Below are positions 1 to 7,665 of a DNA stretch of 64,000 nt, piece after piece (position 1 is the stretch's first letter; each line of letters begins with the position of its first letter). The stretch spans positions 144,693 to 208,692 of the forward strand of contig CAJTGB010000003.1 in the NCBI GenBank assembly GCA_910575835.1, written 5' to 3'. The stretch comes from Lachnospiraceae bacterium. Lineage in GTDB: Bacteria; Bacillota; Clostridia; Lachnospirales; Lachnospiraceae. The notes beneath the pieces were generated by a model that saw only the letters and a list, made by a program, of their open reading frames with translations, did no database searches and had not been told where the DNA came from. A program made the position numbers and the translations under genes.

Positions 1-983
1 TCATCCTGATTCACTGCTGATGCTATAGTAAGAACCGCTCTGAAAACCGGCATCTGTATCCCTGTACGTTCCGCACAGGACAACGCCATAGCCCCGCAGG
101 TAGACGCATCTTCTTCCACATACCGGTGTTTCAGGCTGTCCGGACCTGTCAGGGTTCGAAATACATCGTATTCCGGATGATTTCTCCAGTCACGAAGCTC
201 TTCAAAAAACTCTGTAGCCGAACTTCTTTCCTCGAGTCCCAAAGCTTCAAGAAGCTTTCGTCTCTCCTGCCTTACCGCCTCTGTCAGTGAAACCACATAA
301 TCTGTCAGCCCATGCCGAAAGAGGATAAACTCTTCTTTCATATGTGCGATCATACCGGAAGCCAGAAGCGTCGCCCCTATATGAAGCACATAATTATCTG
401 ACAGCAGCGCCCCCTCTAATACATTGTTATTACCTGTAAATTCCAGAACACCCTGATTACGCTCAATAAATTCCTCTGTTCTTCTCCCCGGAAGCGCCGC
501 TATCCTCTTTGCCCGCACCGGAAGCCCTACCGTCACCTCCGCCGGCGCCGTCAGCCTGCATGGACAGAGATTCCCTTCCATCTCCGCCAAGATCACACTA
601 TCCGGAACATTATGTCTTTCAAAAATCTCCTGAAAGATAAATGATCCAAGATTTCCCGGAAGGATCAATACACTCTGCTCTCCCTTCATATAAGGCGCGA
701 TCTTCTCCGCAATTTCCCTGTGCCGCCCGGCAGGTACACAGATAAATAACAGCTCAGCATTTTTCACAGCCTTCTCAAAATTCTGTGTAACACATGCAGG
801 AGTATAGATTCCCCTTCCTGCGCAGCCGCGCAGCAAAATCCCTCCGTTTAATTCAACCGCATGTAATTCCCCGGCAAATTCCTCCTTATCGCAGAGTGTC
901 ACTTCGAACCCTTTTTTCGTAAGCAGCGCAGCCGCCGCATGCCCTGTAGAGCCTCCTCCGATCACTGTAATCTTCCGAATCAC
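1..983 (-). CDS. NAD/NADP octopine/nopaline (opine) dehydrogenase family protein, partial
   Basis: The reading frame starts at a GTG at 983 and runs off the window edge, so the C-terminus is missing. I translated it by hand. A Rossmann glycine motif (GGGSTGHAAA) lies near residue 8, as in enzymes that use NAD(P)H to join or split an amino acid and an alpha-keto acid. The ribosome site AGGAGG at 991-996 overlaps the TAG stop of the upstream MmgE/PrpD gene, so the two are translationally coupled. The middle part keeps the family features, with an Asn/His-bearing helical region around residues 190-230. The substrate cannot be read from the sequence. The co-transcribed MmgE/PrpD gene suggests catabolism of a small acid or opine-like compound, which is inference. 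Confidence 0.7.
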   Translation of the reverse strand, partial: MIRKITVIGGGSTGHAAAALLTKKGFEVTLCDKEEFAGELHAVELNGGILLRGCAGRGIYTPACVTQNFEKAVKNAELLFICVPAGRHREIAEKIAPYMKGEQSVLILPGNLGSFIFQEIFERHNVPDSVILAEMEGNLCPCRLTAPAEVTVGLPVRAKRIAALPGRRTEEFIERNQGVLEFTGNNNVLEGALLSDNYVLHIGATLLASGMIAHMKEEFILFRHGLTDYVVSLTEAVRQERRKLLEALGLEERSSATEFFEELRDWRNHPEYDVFRTLTGPDSLKHRYVEEDASTCGAMALSCAERTGIQMPVFRAVLTIASAVNQD

Positions 984-994
984 TTTCCCGCCTC

Positions 995-2380
995 CTAAAT
1001 ACAGATATATCTGCTGATCTCTGACATATCCTCAATGCTTTCTAATTTGTTAAGAATAAAGCCGCAGAGTGCATCCTGCTTCTCTTCCTCCATCAGGCCG
1101 TTCGTTGCCAGCTTAAAGCAATCGATACATTCCTGCCTGGTATAAGGATTCTTCGGATGTCCCTTGGGGAACTGGACAGCCTCTTCGTAAACCTTTCCGT
1201 CTTCCATGACAACCTTCATTGTATAAGACGGATAAGACCCCTGCTGGAAAGTGTTAAAATTCGTGCTGATCAGGGACGTCTCTCCAACGCCTTTTACTTT
1301 CGACGCCATCTTTAAGATGTCCGGATCTCTCAGGTACTTCTCATCCAGCCACGCAGTTCCCGGCTGCGGTCCTTTGAGATACATTGCCATACAGAAAGGA
1401 ATACTGAACTGAGCCGCCACCATGGAATCATAACCATCCGCAGGACTGTCTTCACTTCTCTCCGGTATAAAGGGTGAGACCTCGATCAGTTTTATCTGAT
1501 CTGGATCCACATGATGCTTCGTCTTAATTGCATGGATCATATCCATCGGAGTCTGGATCCACATATTCACCGGCCAGTTTTTGAGCATCAGGTCCATGAT
1601 CATATATCTGCTGCCAAGTTCCTTATCATACCAATCCCAGTCACAGTGGTCAGACACGCCGAAGTAATACCCCGTCTCTTCCTCCAGAACACCCATGAGG
1701 GCTGATATTCCTTTGTCTACGATCATTGCGCATTCCACGGCGGATTTGGCTGTCAGCCCGTGTGTATAATGATAAAAATCACTGAAGCTTGAATGAATGA
1801 GATTGATCGCTATGGGAGTCATATGTCCTGCCGCACCAAGCAGCTGATTCATCTTCTCTCCTTCAATTCCCATAAGCTTTCCTGCAATAGCTGCCGGAGC
1901 AAATATCTGCCAGCAATGCAGCCCCCACCCCTTCTCAAAACGCTCCGGGGACGGCTGTACCGCCATGGCGATCCTCTGATAGACGTCATAACCGCCTATA
2001 AGAGCCGTCAGATATTCTTTTCCGCTCTTATGATATGCTTCTGCCACCGCAAGCCCAGTGGGTACCGCTCCTGCCGACGGATGTCCGGTAAAGCTGCAGT
2101 CCTCCCAGTCAAGAAGGTCAGCCAGAGTTCCATTACTGAGAAGTGCGTTGCTTATTCCGGCTTTTGCGCCGTCTCCGATGATCGTTGCCTCTCTTCCGCC
2201 GCTGCCAAGACTTTTTGTTATATCAATGATATTTTTCCCTGCATCCGTTTTCACTGCCGCGATTGCCGCGCCTACCGTATGGAGTGTCACAAGCTTAGCT
2301 CTCTCAATCACTTCCTCCGGAATGTCTTCATACTTGAGCCCTGATAAATAATCTGCTATAATTTGCGTATACTTTTTCAT
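995..2380 (-). CDS. MmgE/PrpD family protein (2-methylcitrate dehydratase-like)
   Basis: This 461-residue protein matches the MmgE/PrpD family throughout, including the early segment LHTVGAAIAAVKTDAG and the GHPSAGAVPTGLAVAEA motif near residue 105. Family members dehydrate or isomerise carboxylic acids: 2-methylcitrate dehydratase, cis-aconitate decarboxylase and iminodisuccinate epimerase-type enzymes. I chose the ATG at 2380 because GGGAG lies 11 bases upstream; an in-frame start 45 bases earlier would overlap the LysR gene. It is followed within 12 bases by the opine dehydrogenase-like gene and faces the LysR regulator across about 30 bases, so that regulator probably controls it. The exact substrate is unknown. 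Confidence 0.8.
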   Translation of the reverse strand: MKKYTQIIADYLSGLKYEDIPEEVIERAKLVTLHTVGAAIAAVKTDAGKNIIDITKSLGSGGREATIIGDGAKAGISNALLSNGTLADLLDWEDCSFTGHPSAGAVPTGLAVAEAYHKSGKEYLTALIGGYDVYQRIAMAVQPSPERFEKGWGLHCWQIFAPAAIAGKLMGIEGEKMNQLLGAAGHMTPIAINLIHSSFSDFYHYTHGLTAKSAVECAMIVDKGISALMGVLEEETGYYFGVSDHCDWDWYDKELGSRYMIMDLMLKNWPVNMWIQTPMDMIHAIKTKHHVDPDQIKLIEVSPFIPERSEDSPADGYDSMVAAQFSIPFCMAMYLKGPQPGTAWLDEKYLRDPDILKMASKVKGVGETSLISTNFNTFQQGSYPSYTMKVVMEDGKVYEEAVQFPKGHPKNPYTRQECIDCFKLATNGLMEEEKQDALCGFILNKLESIEDMSEISRYICI

Positions 2381-2410
2381 AAATACAAATTCTCCCTTCG
2401 AGGTATTCAT

Positions 2411-3328
2411 ATGCGTATTGAACATTTACAATTTTTAGTTGAAATAGCCAAATGCCGTTCTATCTCCACTGCTGCCAAAAAACTCTACATCAGCCAGACC
2501 GGCCTGAGCGCTATCGTAAATTCCATAGAAGCCGAGCTTAATATTCAGATCTTCAGAAGGACCAACAAAGGAACTGTTCTCACTCCTGAAGGTGAAGAAG
2601 CAATGGAAATCATCCAGGATATTATTCAAAAGAATGACGAGCTCCATTTTCTTCACTCCAGCAACAGCCATCAGTGCCGTATTATCAATCTGGGTGTTTT
2701 CCCTTCAGGCACATATGCCCTCTCCAGTCATCTGACAAAGATCTGGGCCAAACAGCATAAGCATACACATCTCCATATATATGAGATCGGCCATGAGGAT
2801 CTATACAACTGTATCAATAATCACACCGCCAGTATTGTCATCGGCGCCGAATCTCCTGAATTTTTCAATGCTATTATTAACTCCAGCAATGGCAGGACTT
2901 TTGCCGAGCCGCTTTTTCAAGATCATTTCCATGTGCTTGTCTCCTCACGGTCAGCACTGGCAGATAATAAGCTTGTCCATCTGGATAACATTCTGGATTA
3001 CCATTTACTGCTCACTCACACTTACCCGAATCCGCAGGACAAACCAATCGGTCATATCCTTCACAAATTTAAAAACTTTTCGGTACTCAATAATCTTGAG
3101 GTCGCCAAAAATGTACTCTCTGAAAATCCGGATATGCTGATGCTGGTTCCCTCTTTTGCCGTCTATCAGGACAGGCTCACCTCAGGCGAACAGCTTAAGC
3201 TTCTTGACATCACAGGCTTTGATACTGCACTGACTATCTTTATGATGTGTGACAGTTCTGCACGGCTGAATATTCAGGAAATGCAGCTTATGCAGGAAAT
3301 CCGCAATTTTTTTGTCCGGCTTGCTTAA
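2411..3328 (+). CDS. LysR-family transcriptional regulator
   Basis: This 305-residue protein starts with the typical LysR winged helix-turn-helix (residues 1-60: LQFLVEIAKCRSISTAAKKL, then SQTGLSAIVNSIEAEL), followed by a periplasmic-binding-like effector domain. The start at 2411 has GAGG seven bases upstream. It is divergent from the MmgE/PrpD-opine dehydrogenase genes with only about 30 bases between start codons, so the divergent promoters must overlap the two 5' coding ends or lie very tightly. This is the common arrangement for a LysR activator and its target operon. The effector is probably the pathway substrate, which is inference. Confidence 0.9.
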   Translation: MRIEHLQFLVEIAKCRSISTAAKKLYISQTGLSAIVNSIEAELNIQIFRRTNKGTVLTPEGEEAMEIIQDIIQKNDELHFLHSSNSHQCRIINLGVFPSGTYALSSHLTKIWAKQHKHTHLHIYEIGHEDLYNCINNHTASIVIGAESPEFFNAIINSSNGRTFAEPLFQDHFHVLVSSRSALADNKLVHLDNILDYHLLLTHTYPNPQDKPIGHILHKFKNFSVLNNLEVAKNVLSENPDMLMLVPSFAVYQDRLTSGEQLKLLDITGFDTALTIFMMCDSSARLNIQEMQLMQEIRNFFVRLA

Positions 3329-3395
3329 TACGCTTTTTGTTATATCCAGAATAATTCTATATGGGGGATTTGTAAAATATCTATAATTGCTATCC

Positions 3396-3418
3396 TGCCA
3401 TCAAAAAAAATGATGGCA
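3396..3418. other. Small inverted repeat between LysR and the 63-aa gene
   Basis: An 8-bp perfect stem (TGCCATCA / TGATGGCA) surrounds an all-A loop. It lies 67 bases after the LysR stop. No T tract follows on either strand, so it is not a typical terminator. The remainder of 3329-3472 shows nothing else that I recognise. Confidence 0.35.
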
Positions 3419-3472
3419 TCCAATCCATTTATAAGAAATATCTGGAAAAATACTCATCATTATCTTTTAAGC

Positions 3473-3501
3473 TTTACACTAAAATCATTTATTGATATAA
3501 T
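3473..3501 (+). promoter_or_regulatory. Sigma-A-type promoter of the 63-aa gene
   Basis: A -35 TTTACA (3473-3478) and a -10 TATAAT (3496-3501) are separated by 17 bases. They lie 43 bases upstream of the ATG at 3545. Confidence 0.6.
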
Positions 3502-3544
3502 AAAATCACCAAGTAAACGCCGCTTAAAAAGTGAGGTGAAGCAT

Positions 3545-3736
3545 ATGCCCAGTATATCAGATATTGTTAAAGATTCTGTAGTTGAATTTTCACGATTACA
3601 AAACTGGATGTTATCCGCGAAAGAGAATAACGACATAAGCACATATAATATGATGCTTGACCGCTATAAAGAATTAAAAGTTATTCTGGCAGTTGCAGGC
3701 GTTAATCTGCAAGAAATAGACAAGATAAAAGAATAG
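3545..3736 (+). CDS. Small protein of unknown function, 63 aa
   Basis: I do not recognise this protein. It begins MPSISDIVKDSVVEFSRLQN and looks like two amphipathic helices with a polar C-terminus ending in KIKE. The ATG at 3545 is preceded by AGGTGA at good spacing. It has its own consensus promoter (3473-3501) and a strong hairpin right after the stop (3746-3789), so it looks like a real single-gene transcript rather than chance. A longer in-frame start at 3410 exists but lies upstream of the predicted promoter and has no ribosome site. Size and helical character recall small clostridial regulators, but no function can be assigned. Confidence 0.6.
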   Translation: MPSISDIVKDSVVEFSRLQNWMLSAKENNDISTYNMMLDRYKELKVILAVAGVNLQEIDKIKE

Positions 3737-3745
3737 TTCACTAAT

Positions 3746-3790
3746 AAGGGTGTAAAGCTTCTGGCAGATCACAATAGCTTTACACCCTTT
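3746..3790 (+). terminator. Hairpin terminator after the 63-aa gene
   Basis: Perfect 14-bp arms (AAGGGTGTAAAGCT / AGCTTTACACCCTT) enclose a 16-base loop, followed by only a short T run. It begins 10 bases after the stop codon. The interval 3791-3982 after it holds nothing else that I can identify. Confidence 0.55.
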
Positions 3791-3982
3791 CTACCAAAAC
3801 ACGCTCTCAAACAGCCTGGGCTCCTTCTTACGAGATTGAAATCCGTCTACAACCTGTCAGTAAACAAACACCATCATTTTGATTGTGACGTCAGACCGGT
3901 TCATCGAAAAAGCCATTTTTAATTCCTGCATACAAAAAAGCCAATCACCATTCAAACAAGAAAATGAGGAGATCACACACTT

Positions 3983-4549
3983 ATGTACACATGGGATGAT
4001 ATTGAACAGCATGTCGCCGCCTGCACGCACTGCCCCTTAAGCCAGACCCGGAAGCTGCCCGTCATGGGACGTGGAAGCCGCAGCGCTGATATTATGCTGA
4101 TCGCGGAAGCTCCCGGCGGTCAGGAGGACCTTGAAGGGCTTCCTTTCGTCGGACGCTCCGGGAATATATTAGACGAGATCCTGGATGATTGTTCCCTGAC
4201 CAGAGACGCAATCTATATCACCAACATCCTGAAATGCCATCCTCCGGGAAACCGTGACCCTAAAGAGGAAGAAAAGAACGCCTGCTTTCCTTATCTGAAA
4301 TACGAGACTTACCTGTTAAAGCCCAAGATCATCGTCTGTCTCGGCCGTGTCGCCGCACAGAGGATCATTTCACCGGATTTTAAGATCACCCGGCAGCACG
4401 GCACATGGATCTGCCGTAAGGACTGCTCGCTGACCGCCGTGTACCATCCTTCGGCAATCCTGCGGGATCCCTCCTTACTCGAGGTTACGAAAGCAGACTT
4501 TCGGGAAATCATCAGAAAACGTGATGAACTGCTTTCTTTGAAATCCTGA
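3983..4549 (+). CDS. Uracil-DNA glycosylase, family 4 (Fe-S)
   Basis: This 188-residue protein removes uracil from DNA in base excision repair. Family 4 signs are visible: four cysteines placed for the [4Fe-4S] cluster (CTHC near residues 12-15, then one in KCHPPGNRDP and one in NACFPYL), motif A as AEAPGGQED, and the C-terminal HPSAILRD motif. The length is normal for the short clostridial type. A GAGGAG sequence lies 11 bases before the ATG. The gene converges on bioB, whose stop lies 34 bases beyond this stop. There is no obvious operon partner. Confidence 0.9.
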   Translation: MYTWDDIEQHVAACTHCPLSQTRKLPVMGRGSRSADIMLIAEAPGGQEDLEGLPFVGRSGNILDEILDDCSLTRDAIYITNILKCHPPGNRDPKEEEKNACFPYLKYETYLLKPKIIVCLGRVAAQRIISPDFKITRQHGTWICRKDCSLTAVYHPSAILRDPSLLEVTKADFREIIRKRDELLSLKS

Positions 4550-4582
4550 GGACCCATAGGCGGGACGCTTACAATACGCCCC

Positions 4583-5545
4583 CTACAGCGCCACCTTGTA
4601 ACCAAGTTCTGTCAGCATCTTCAGATCTGTCTCTACCGTATACCCGGCGGTCGTCAGCATATCGCCGGATATCGCGGCATTAGCCCCGGAACAGAACGCT
4701 CCTTCTCCCTTATCCTCCAACAGACCCCGGCCGCCTGCAAGCCGGATTGCCGCGTCTGGAAGGATAAATCTGTAAACTGCCGCGATCCTTCTCATATCAT
4801 TGGCCGTCAGCCGTTCATTCTTCTCATATGGCGTTCCCGGAATCGGATTCAGCATATTTACCGGGACGCTCTTTATCCCAAGCTCCCGTATACTGAACGC
4901 CATATCGATACGATCCTCTGCCGTCTCTCCGAGTCCCATGATCCCGCCGCTGCATACCTCTAAACCCGCCGCTTGCGCCGCCTGTATCGCGCGGACCTTA
5001 TCTGCAAATGTGTGCGTCGTGCAGACATTCGGGAAATTACGCTCAGAGGACTCCAGATTATTATGTACCCGGGACGCCCCCGCCTTCCTGACCTTACGGA
5101 ATTGTTCTTCTGTAAGGAGGCCGAATGAAACGCATACTTCTATCCTTGCCTTCCTTCTGACTGCACGTATCGCTTCGCACATCTGATCTACCTCTGCATC
5201 GTCCAGGCACCGCCCTGAAGTTACAATGGAGTATCTCAGCACGCCGCGCTTCGCGTTATACTCCGCCTGACGCACGATCTCATCCGTATCGAGCAATGGA
5301 TACTCTTCTGCCGGAGTATGATAGTACGCCGACTGCGCACAATACTTACAATCCTCCGAGCATCTTCCGCTCTTGCCGTTGATGATCGTGCAGAGATCGA
5401 ACTTGTCCCCGCAGAAGAATTGACGTATCTCATCTGCCGCCCGGCAGATCTCCTCTAACGGCTCGCCGTATAATCGCAGCGCTTCCTCTCTGGTAATCTG
5501 GTTTCCTTTGAATATCTTCTCTTTCAAACACTCCGCTGATCCCAT
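4583..5545 (-). CDS. bioB: Biotin synthase
   Basis: This is a radical SAM enzyme that inserts sulfur into dethiobiotin to make biotin. The 320-residue protein has the cluster motif CSEDCKYC (Cys 62, 66 and 69, CX3CX2C) followed by AQSA, and the NNLESSERNFP segment typical of BioB. I chose the ATG at 5545 because AGGCAGGG precedes it; another ATG 33 bases upstream lacks a ribosome site. It stands alone, without bioA, bioD or bioF, so dethiobiotin may be imported or made elsewhere. A BirA-type operator overlaps its -35 box. The biotin product is needed by AccB, encoded at 56858-57325. Confidence 0.95.
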   Translation of the reverse strand: MGSAECLKEKIFKGNQITREEALRLYGEPLEEICRAADEIRQFFCGDKFDLCTIINGKSGRCSEDCKYCAQSAYYHTPAEEYPLLDTDEIVRQAEYNAKRGVLRYSIVTSGRCLDDAEVDQMCEAIRAVRRKARIEVCVSFGLLTEEQFRKVRKAGASRVHNNLESSERNFPNVCTTHTFADKVRAIQAAQAAGLEVCSGGIMGLGETAEDRIDMAFSIRELGIKSVPVNMLNPIPGTPYEKNERLTANDMRRIAAVYRFILPDAAIRLAGGRGLLEDKGEGAFCSGANAAISGDMLTTAGYTVETDLKMLTELGYKVAL

Positions 5546-5592
5546 AATTTCATCCCTGCCTTCATATATCGTTTTCATCCTGATATTTACTT

Positions 5593-5647
5593 ATTATAAT
5601 ATCATCACATTTCAAATTGTCAACTTATATTATACATCTGTTAACAT
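5593..5647 (-). promoter_or_regulatory. bioB promoter overlapped by a BirA-type operator
   Basis: The two half-sites TTGTCAAC (5617-5624) and GTTAACAT (5640-5647) are separated by 15 bases. This matches the known Firmicute BirA operator pattern WTGTWAAC-N14-16-GTTWACA with one mismatch. On the minus strand the left half-site contains the -35 TTGACA. It is followed by a -10 candidate TATTAT (5596-5601, spacer 16) or TATAAT (5593-5598, spacer 19). BirA bound here would block bioB transcription when biotin is plentiful. Confidence 0.7.
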
Positions 5648-5769
5648 TATGTTCTTTGAAAATATCATTACAGGCAGCAGCTCAGACCGGTCTGCACACT
5701 TGCTGTCTGACTGTGCGAACATGATTTTAAAGTGCATACGTCATCACGAAAGTCATCCCATGCAAAAAT

Positions 5770-5833
5770 ATGTTGACAACTCAACTTTATATTTGCTATA
5801 GTCTACTTGGCAAAGAAGTTGACAACTCAACTT
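5770..5833 (+). promoter_or_regulatory. marR-adh-aldh promoter with duplicated MarR-type operator
   Basis: A promoter is visible: -35 TTGACA (5773-5778) and extended -10 TGCTATAGT (core 5797-5802). The inverted repeat AAGTTGA-CAAC-TCAACTT occurs perfectly at 5816-5833 and with one mismatch at 5770-5787, 46 bases apart. The upstream copy covers the -35 box and the downstream copy lies in the leader just before the marR start. This fits autorepression by the adjacent MarR protein. Confidence 0.65.
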
Positions 5834-5859
5834 TTACATTATAAGAAAGCGAGTTTTAT

Positions 5860-6348
5860 ATGATCCACAGATTTGAACAGCTTACAACCGGTGTATCGCA
5901 GATCTATAAGAATATACAGCGGATCAAGAAAATAGAGATGCGCTCCTTAGGGCTTAAGGGTACGCATGTTATGTGCTTATACTTCCTGTACTCGCACCCT
6001 GACGGACTAACCGCCGCGGATCTCTGCAATCTCTGCAAAGAAGACAAGGCCGGCATCTCGCGGATCCTGTCAGACCTTGAAGAGCACGGATTTATCCGGT
6101 ATACACATCCTCAGGATAAGAAAAAGTACCGTTCCAAAGCCGTCCTCACCGATTCAGGAAAGAAACAGTCAAGGAAGGTAAACCGCCTGATCCTCCGCGC
6201 AGTTTTGGAAGGCGGACGGGATATTACCGCTAAGGAGCGGGATATCTTCTACCGCGTTTTATTCATGATCGCCGGTAACCTGGATAAATTCTGCGAAGAA
6301 CTGGAAGAATCCAGCAACGTTCATTTTCAGCTAAATAACGCAGAATGA
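5860..6348 (+). CDS. MarR-family transcriptional regulator
   Basis: This 162-residue winged-helix protein has the MarR DNA-binding core (LTAADLCNLCKEDKAGISRI, then LEEHGFIRYTHPQDKKKYRSK wing) at residues 50-105, flanked by helices for dimerisation. It is the first gene of a three-gene plus-strand run with an iron-type alcohol dehydrogenase and an aldehyde dehydrogenase. Two copies of a palindrome around its promoter point to autoregulation. It probably senses a toxic aldehyde, alcohol or lipid-like ligand and derepresses the two dehydrogenases; the ligand is inference. The ribosome site is weak (GCGAG). Confidence 0.85.
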   Translation: MIHRFEQLTTGVSQIYKNIQRIKKIEMRSLGLKGTHVMCLYFLYSHPDGLTAADLCNLCKEDKAGISRILSDLEEHGFIRYTHPQDKKKYRSKAVLTDSGKKQSRKVNRLILRAVLEGGRDITAKERDIFYRVLFMIAGNLDKFCEELEESSNVHFQLNNAE

Positions 6349-6382
6349 TTCTTCATATTAATCAGAAAGGATATGACCTGTC

Positions 6383-7606
6383 ATGAACAAAATTAAGAAA
6401 ATCTACTGCCGGACATTTCAGATGGGATTGAAAATAGCGCTTCCCTTTCTTCCTTACCGTAAACCGGAAGTCATCGGCAGCGTAAAAGCTATCCCTGAGA
6501 TCATCAGGAAACGCAGATGCAGCCATGTGCTGATCATTACAGACGCCGGAATCCGAGCCCTTGGGCTGACCAGGCGCCTTGAAAAGGTGCTGACTCAGAA
6601 CGGCATTACCTTCTGCATCTACGACAAGACGGTTGCCAATCCCACTACTGCCAACGTAGCGGAAGCATTGGAAATGTACTATACTAATAACTGTAATGCT
6701 ATCATCGGTTTCGGCGGCGGTTCCAGCATGGACTGCGCCAAGGCCGTCGGCGCCCGTATTGCTAAGCCGAAGCAGTCCCTTGCCAGGATGAAGGGAATCC
6801 TAAAGGTCCATAAGAAACTGCCCCTTCTGATCGCCGTCCCCACCACTGCCGGAACCGGAAGCGAGACCACTCTTGCGGCAGTGATCACAGACGCCGAGAC
6901 CAGGTACAAGTATTCGATCAATGATTTTCCGTTGATCCCAAGATACGCGGTATTGGATCCCAGAGTCACCTTGAGCCTTCCGCCGTCCATCACATCCGCA
7001 ACCGGAATGGACGCACTGACTCATGCGGTTGAGGCCTATATCGGCAGGTCCACCACCTACGGCACCCGTAAGGATGCGCTTTTAGCTGTCAAGCTCATTT
7101 TTGAAAATATAGACAAGGCATACTCGGACGGAAGCAGCATAGATGCCCGCAGGAATATGCTCCACGCTTCTTTCTACGCCGGATGCGCATTTACCAAATC
7201 CTACGTCGGATATGTACATGCAGTCGCGCATTCCCTGGGCGGAGAATACAATGTACCTCACGGACTCGCGAACGCCATACTGCTTCCGTTCGTCCTGGAA
7301 GCCTACGGCCCCTGCATCCACAAAAAACTGCATCACCTGTCGGTAGCGGCAGGCATTTCCGCAAAAGACACCCCTTATGATACGGCGGCAAGGGAATTCA
7401 TTGACGCCATCAAGGATATGAAGAAACGCTTCGGCATTGGGGATACGGTAAGCGAGATCCGGGAAGAGGACATCCCAAAGCTCTCTCACTATGCGGATAA
7501 GGAAGCCAATCCATTGTATCCGGTGCCCGTCCTGATGGACGCCGAAGAGCTTAAGCAGTTTTACATAACCCTGATGACCCAATCTGGTACATCGAGTAAT
7601 CAGTAA
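6383..7606 (+). CDS. Iron-containing alcohol dehydrogenase
   Basis: This 407-residue protein belongs to the group III, iron-dependent alcohol dehydrogenase family, which interconverts alcohols and aldehydes with NAD(P)H. The nucleotide motif GGGSSMD is at residues 111-117. The metal-binding His residues lie in GMDALTHAVEAY and in HAVAHSLGGEYNVPHGLANA, the standard C-terminal signature. The N-terminus carries about 25 extra basic and hydrophobic residues. It follows the marR gene by 34 bases with AGAAAGGA upstream and precedes the aldehyde dehydrogenase by 59 bases. The pair would convert an alcohol to an acid or the reverse. The substrate is not visible. Confidence 0.9.
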   Translation: MNKIKKIYCRTFQMGLKIALPFLPYRKPEVIGSVKAIPEIIRKRRCSHVLIITDAGIRALGLTRRLEKVLTQNGITFCIYDKTVANPTTANVAEALEMYYTNNCNAIIGFGGGSSMDCAKAVGARIAKPKQSLARMKGILKVHKKLPLLIAVPTTAGTGSETTLAAVITDAETRYKYSINDFPLIPRYAVLDPRVTLSLPPSITSATGMDALTHAVEAYIGRSTTYGTRKDALLAVKLIFENIDKAYSDGSSIDARRNMLHASFYAGCAFTKSYVGYVHAVAHSLGGEYNVPHGLANAILLPFVLEAYGPCIHKKLHHLSVAAGISAKDTPYDTAAREFIDAIKDMKKRFGIGDTVSEIREEDIPKLSHYADKEANPLYPVPVLMDAEELKQFYITLMTQSGTSSNQ

Positions 7607-7665
7607 CCAGTCACAAAGCCAGAAGCTTATTATTTGATATACCAGCACAAAAAAGGAGCAGCCTT

